Assembly: GCA_910585855.1 (NCBI GenBank)
Contig: CAJUGZ010000246.1
Span: 1 to 6,506, forward strand
DNA: 6,506 bases
Direction: 5' to 3'
Source: an uncultured Lachnospiraceae bacterium
GTDB lineage: Bacteria > Bacillota_A > Clostridia > Lachnospirales > Lachnospiraceae
Shown one piece after another: positions 6,386-6,506 of this stretch (positions are counted from its first letter, which is position 1; each line of letters begins with the position of its first letter). A program made the translations under genes and the position numbers. Below the pieces are notes generated by a model that worked only from the letters and a program-made list of their open reading frames with translations, searched no databases and was not told the origin of the DNA.

Positions 6386-6429
6386 CTTTCACCGGATGCC
6401 AAAGTTGCTTTCACCGGACGCAAGAGGCG
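6386..6429 (+). repeat. Two tandem 22-nt units sharing CTTTCACCGGA
   Basis: CTTTCACCGGA occurs at 6386-6396 and again at 6408-6418, a period of 22 nt. The following bases are partly conserved (TGC versus CGC, then a purine-rich stretch). The second unit runs into the right copy of the flanking repeat. Function is unknown. Confidence 0.5.
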
Positions 6430-6505
6430 GTTTGCTCCTGTCTTTTGCCTGCTCCGCTCCAAACGGTAAGAAAGTCTAGGGCTTCTGATTTCGGTGCATC
6501 CAACC
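6416..6505 (+). repeat. Right copy of the ~90-nt inverted flanking repeat
   Basis: The blocks are GGACGC (6416-6421), GCCTGCT (6447-6453), TCCAAA (6458-6463), hairpin core (6467-6487) and CATCCAACC (6497-6505), matching the left copy in order but on the opposite strand. The core can fold with one bulged base. No T-run follows it, so a terminator role is less likely here than for the left copy. The element runs to the window edge and may continue beyond. Confidence 0.55.
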
Positions 6506-6506
6506 A

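Larger units (their letters stand above)
6145..6506. other. Intergenic region upstream of citrate synthase
   Basis: These 362 bases hold, from the gene outward, the ribosome site, an AT-rich leader, the start-site dyad, the promoter, an AT-rich spacer (about 6292-6385), the tandem repeat and the right flanking repeat. A minus-strand frame is open from the right edge to a TAA at 6355 (about 50 codons), but it lies in the repeat and has no supporting features. No gene is claimed. Confidence 0.6.

Noticed and set aside
6355..6505. About 50-codon minus-strand frame entering from the right edge
   Set aside because: It lies across the tandem repeat and the flanking repeat. Inter-copy indels are not multiples of three, and no motif is visible.

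Overview
The window looks like chromosomal DNA from a low-GC Firmicute, most likely a Clostridia member of the Lachnospiraceae type. This rests on the AT-rich sequence, strong GGAGG-type ribosome binding sites, a TTG start, a lipoprotein-anchored binding protein and Clostridia-like protein sequences. It is an inference from style; no rRNA or other phylogenetic marker is present.

All six convincing genes lie on the minus strand and read right to left as one probable operon: citrate synthase (4786-6144), a DUF1653-domain protein (4215-4745), then a complete ABC importer of the spermidine/putrescine (PotABCD) type: ATPase potA (3095-4183), permeases potB (2235-3095) and potC (1462-2238), and lipoprotein binding protein potD (260-1393). 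Junctions are tight: 40 nt with two back-to-back hairpins, 31 nt, 1-4 nt overlap, 4 nt overlap and 68 nt. A plausible sigma-A promoter (6263-6291) precedes citrate synthase, and a perfect 8-bp dyad begins where transcription should start. No convincing internal promoter was seen.

The importer is structurally complete (NBD, two six-helix permeases with EAA loops, tethered binding protein). By eye alignment, however, the binding protein lacks the acidic and aromatic residues that hold polyamines in E. coli PotD, so its ligand should be treated as open. Linkage to citrate synthase may be a clue or may be coincidental.

The two flanks are unusual. A related sequence of about 90 nt occurs at both ends of the window in opposite, outward-pointing orientation (164-255 on minus, 6416-6505 on plus). 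The copies share five landmark blocks in the same order and a conserved hairpin core. Indels between blocks are not multiples of three, so this looks like a dispersed non-coding or structured repeat rather than a gene family. The left copy's hairpin also resembles the terminator of the operon. The 362-base stretch 6145-6506 holds the leader, promoter, dyad, a 22-nt tandem repeat and the right-hand repeat copy, but no supported gene. The 1-163 stretch holds no supported gene.
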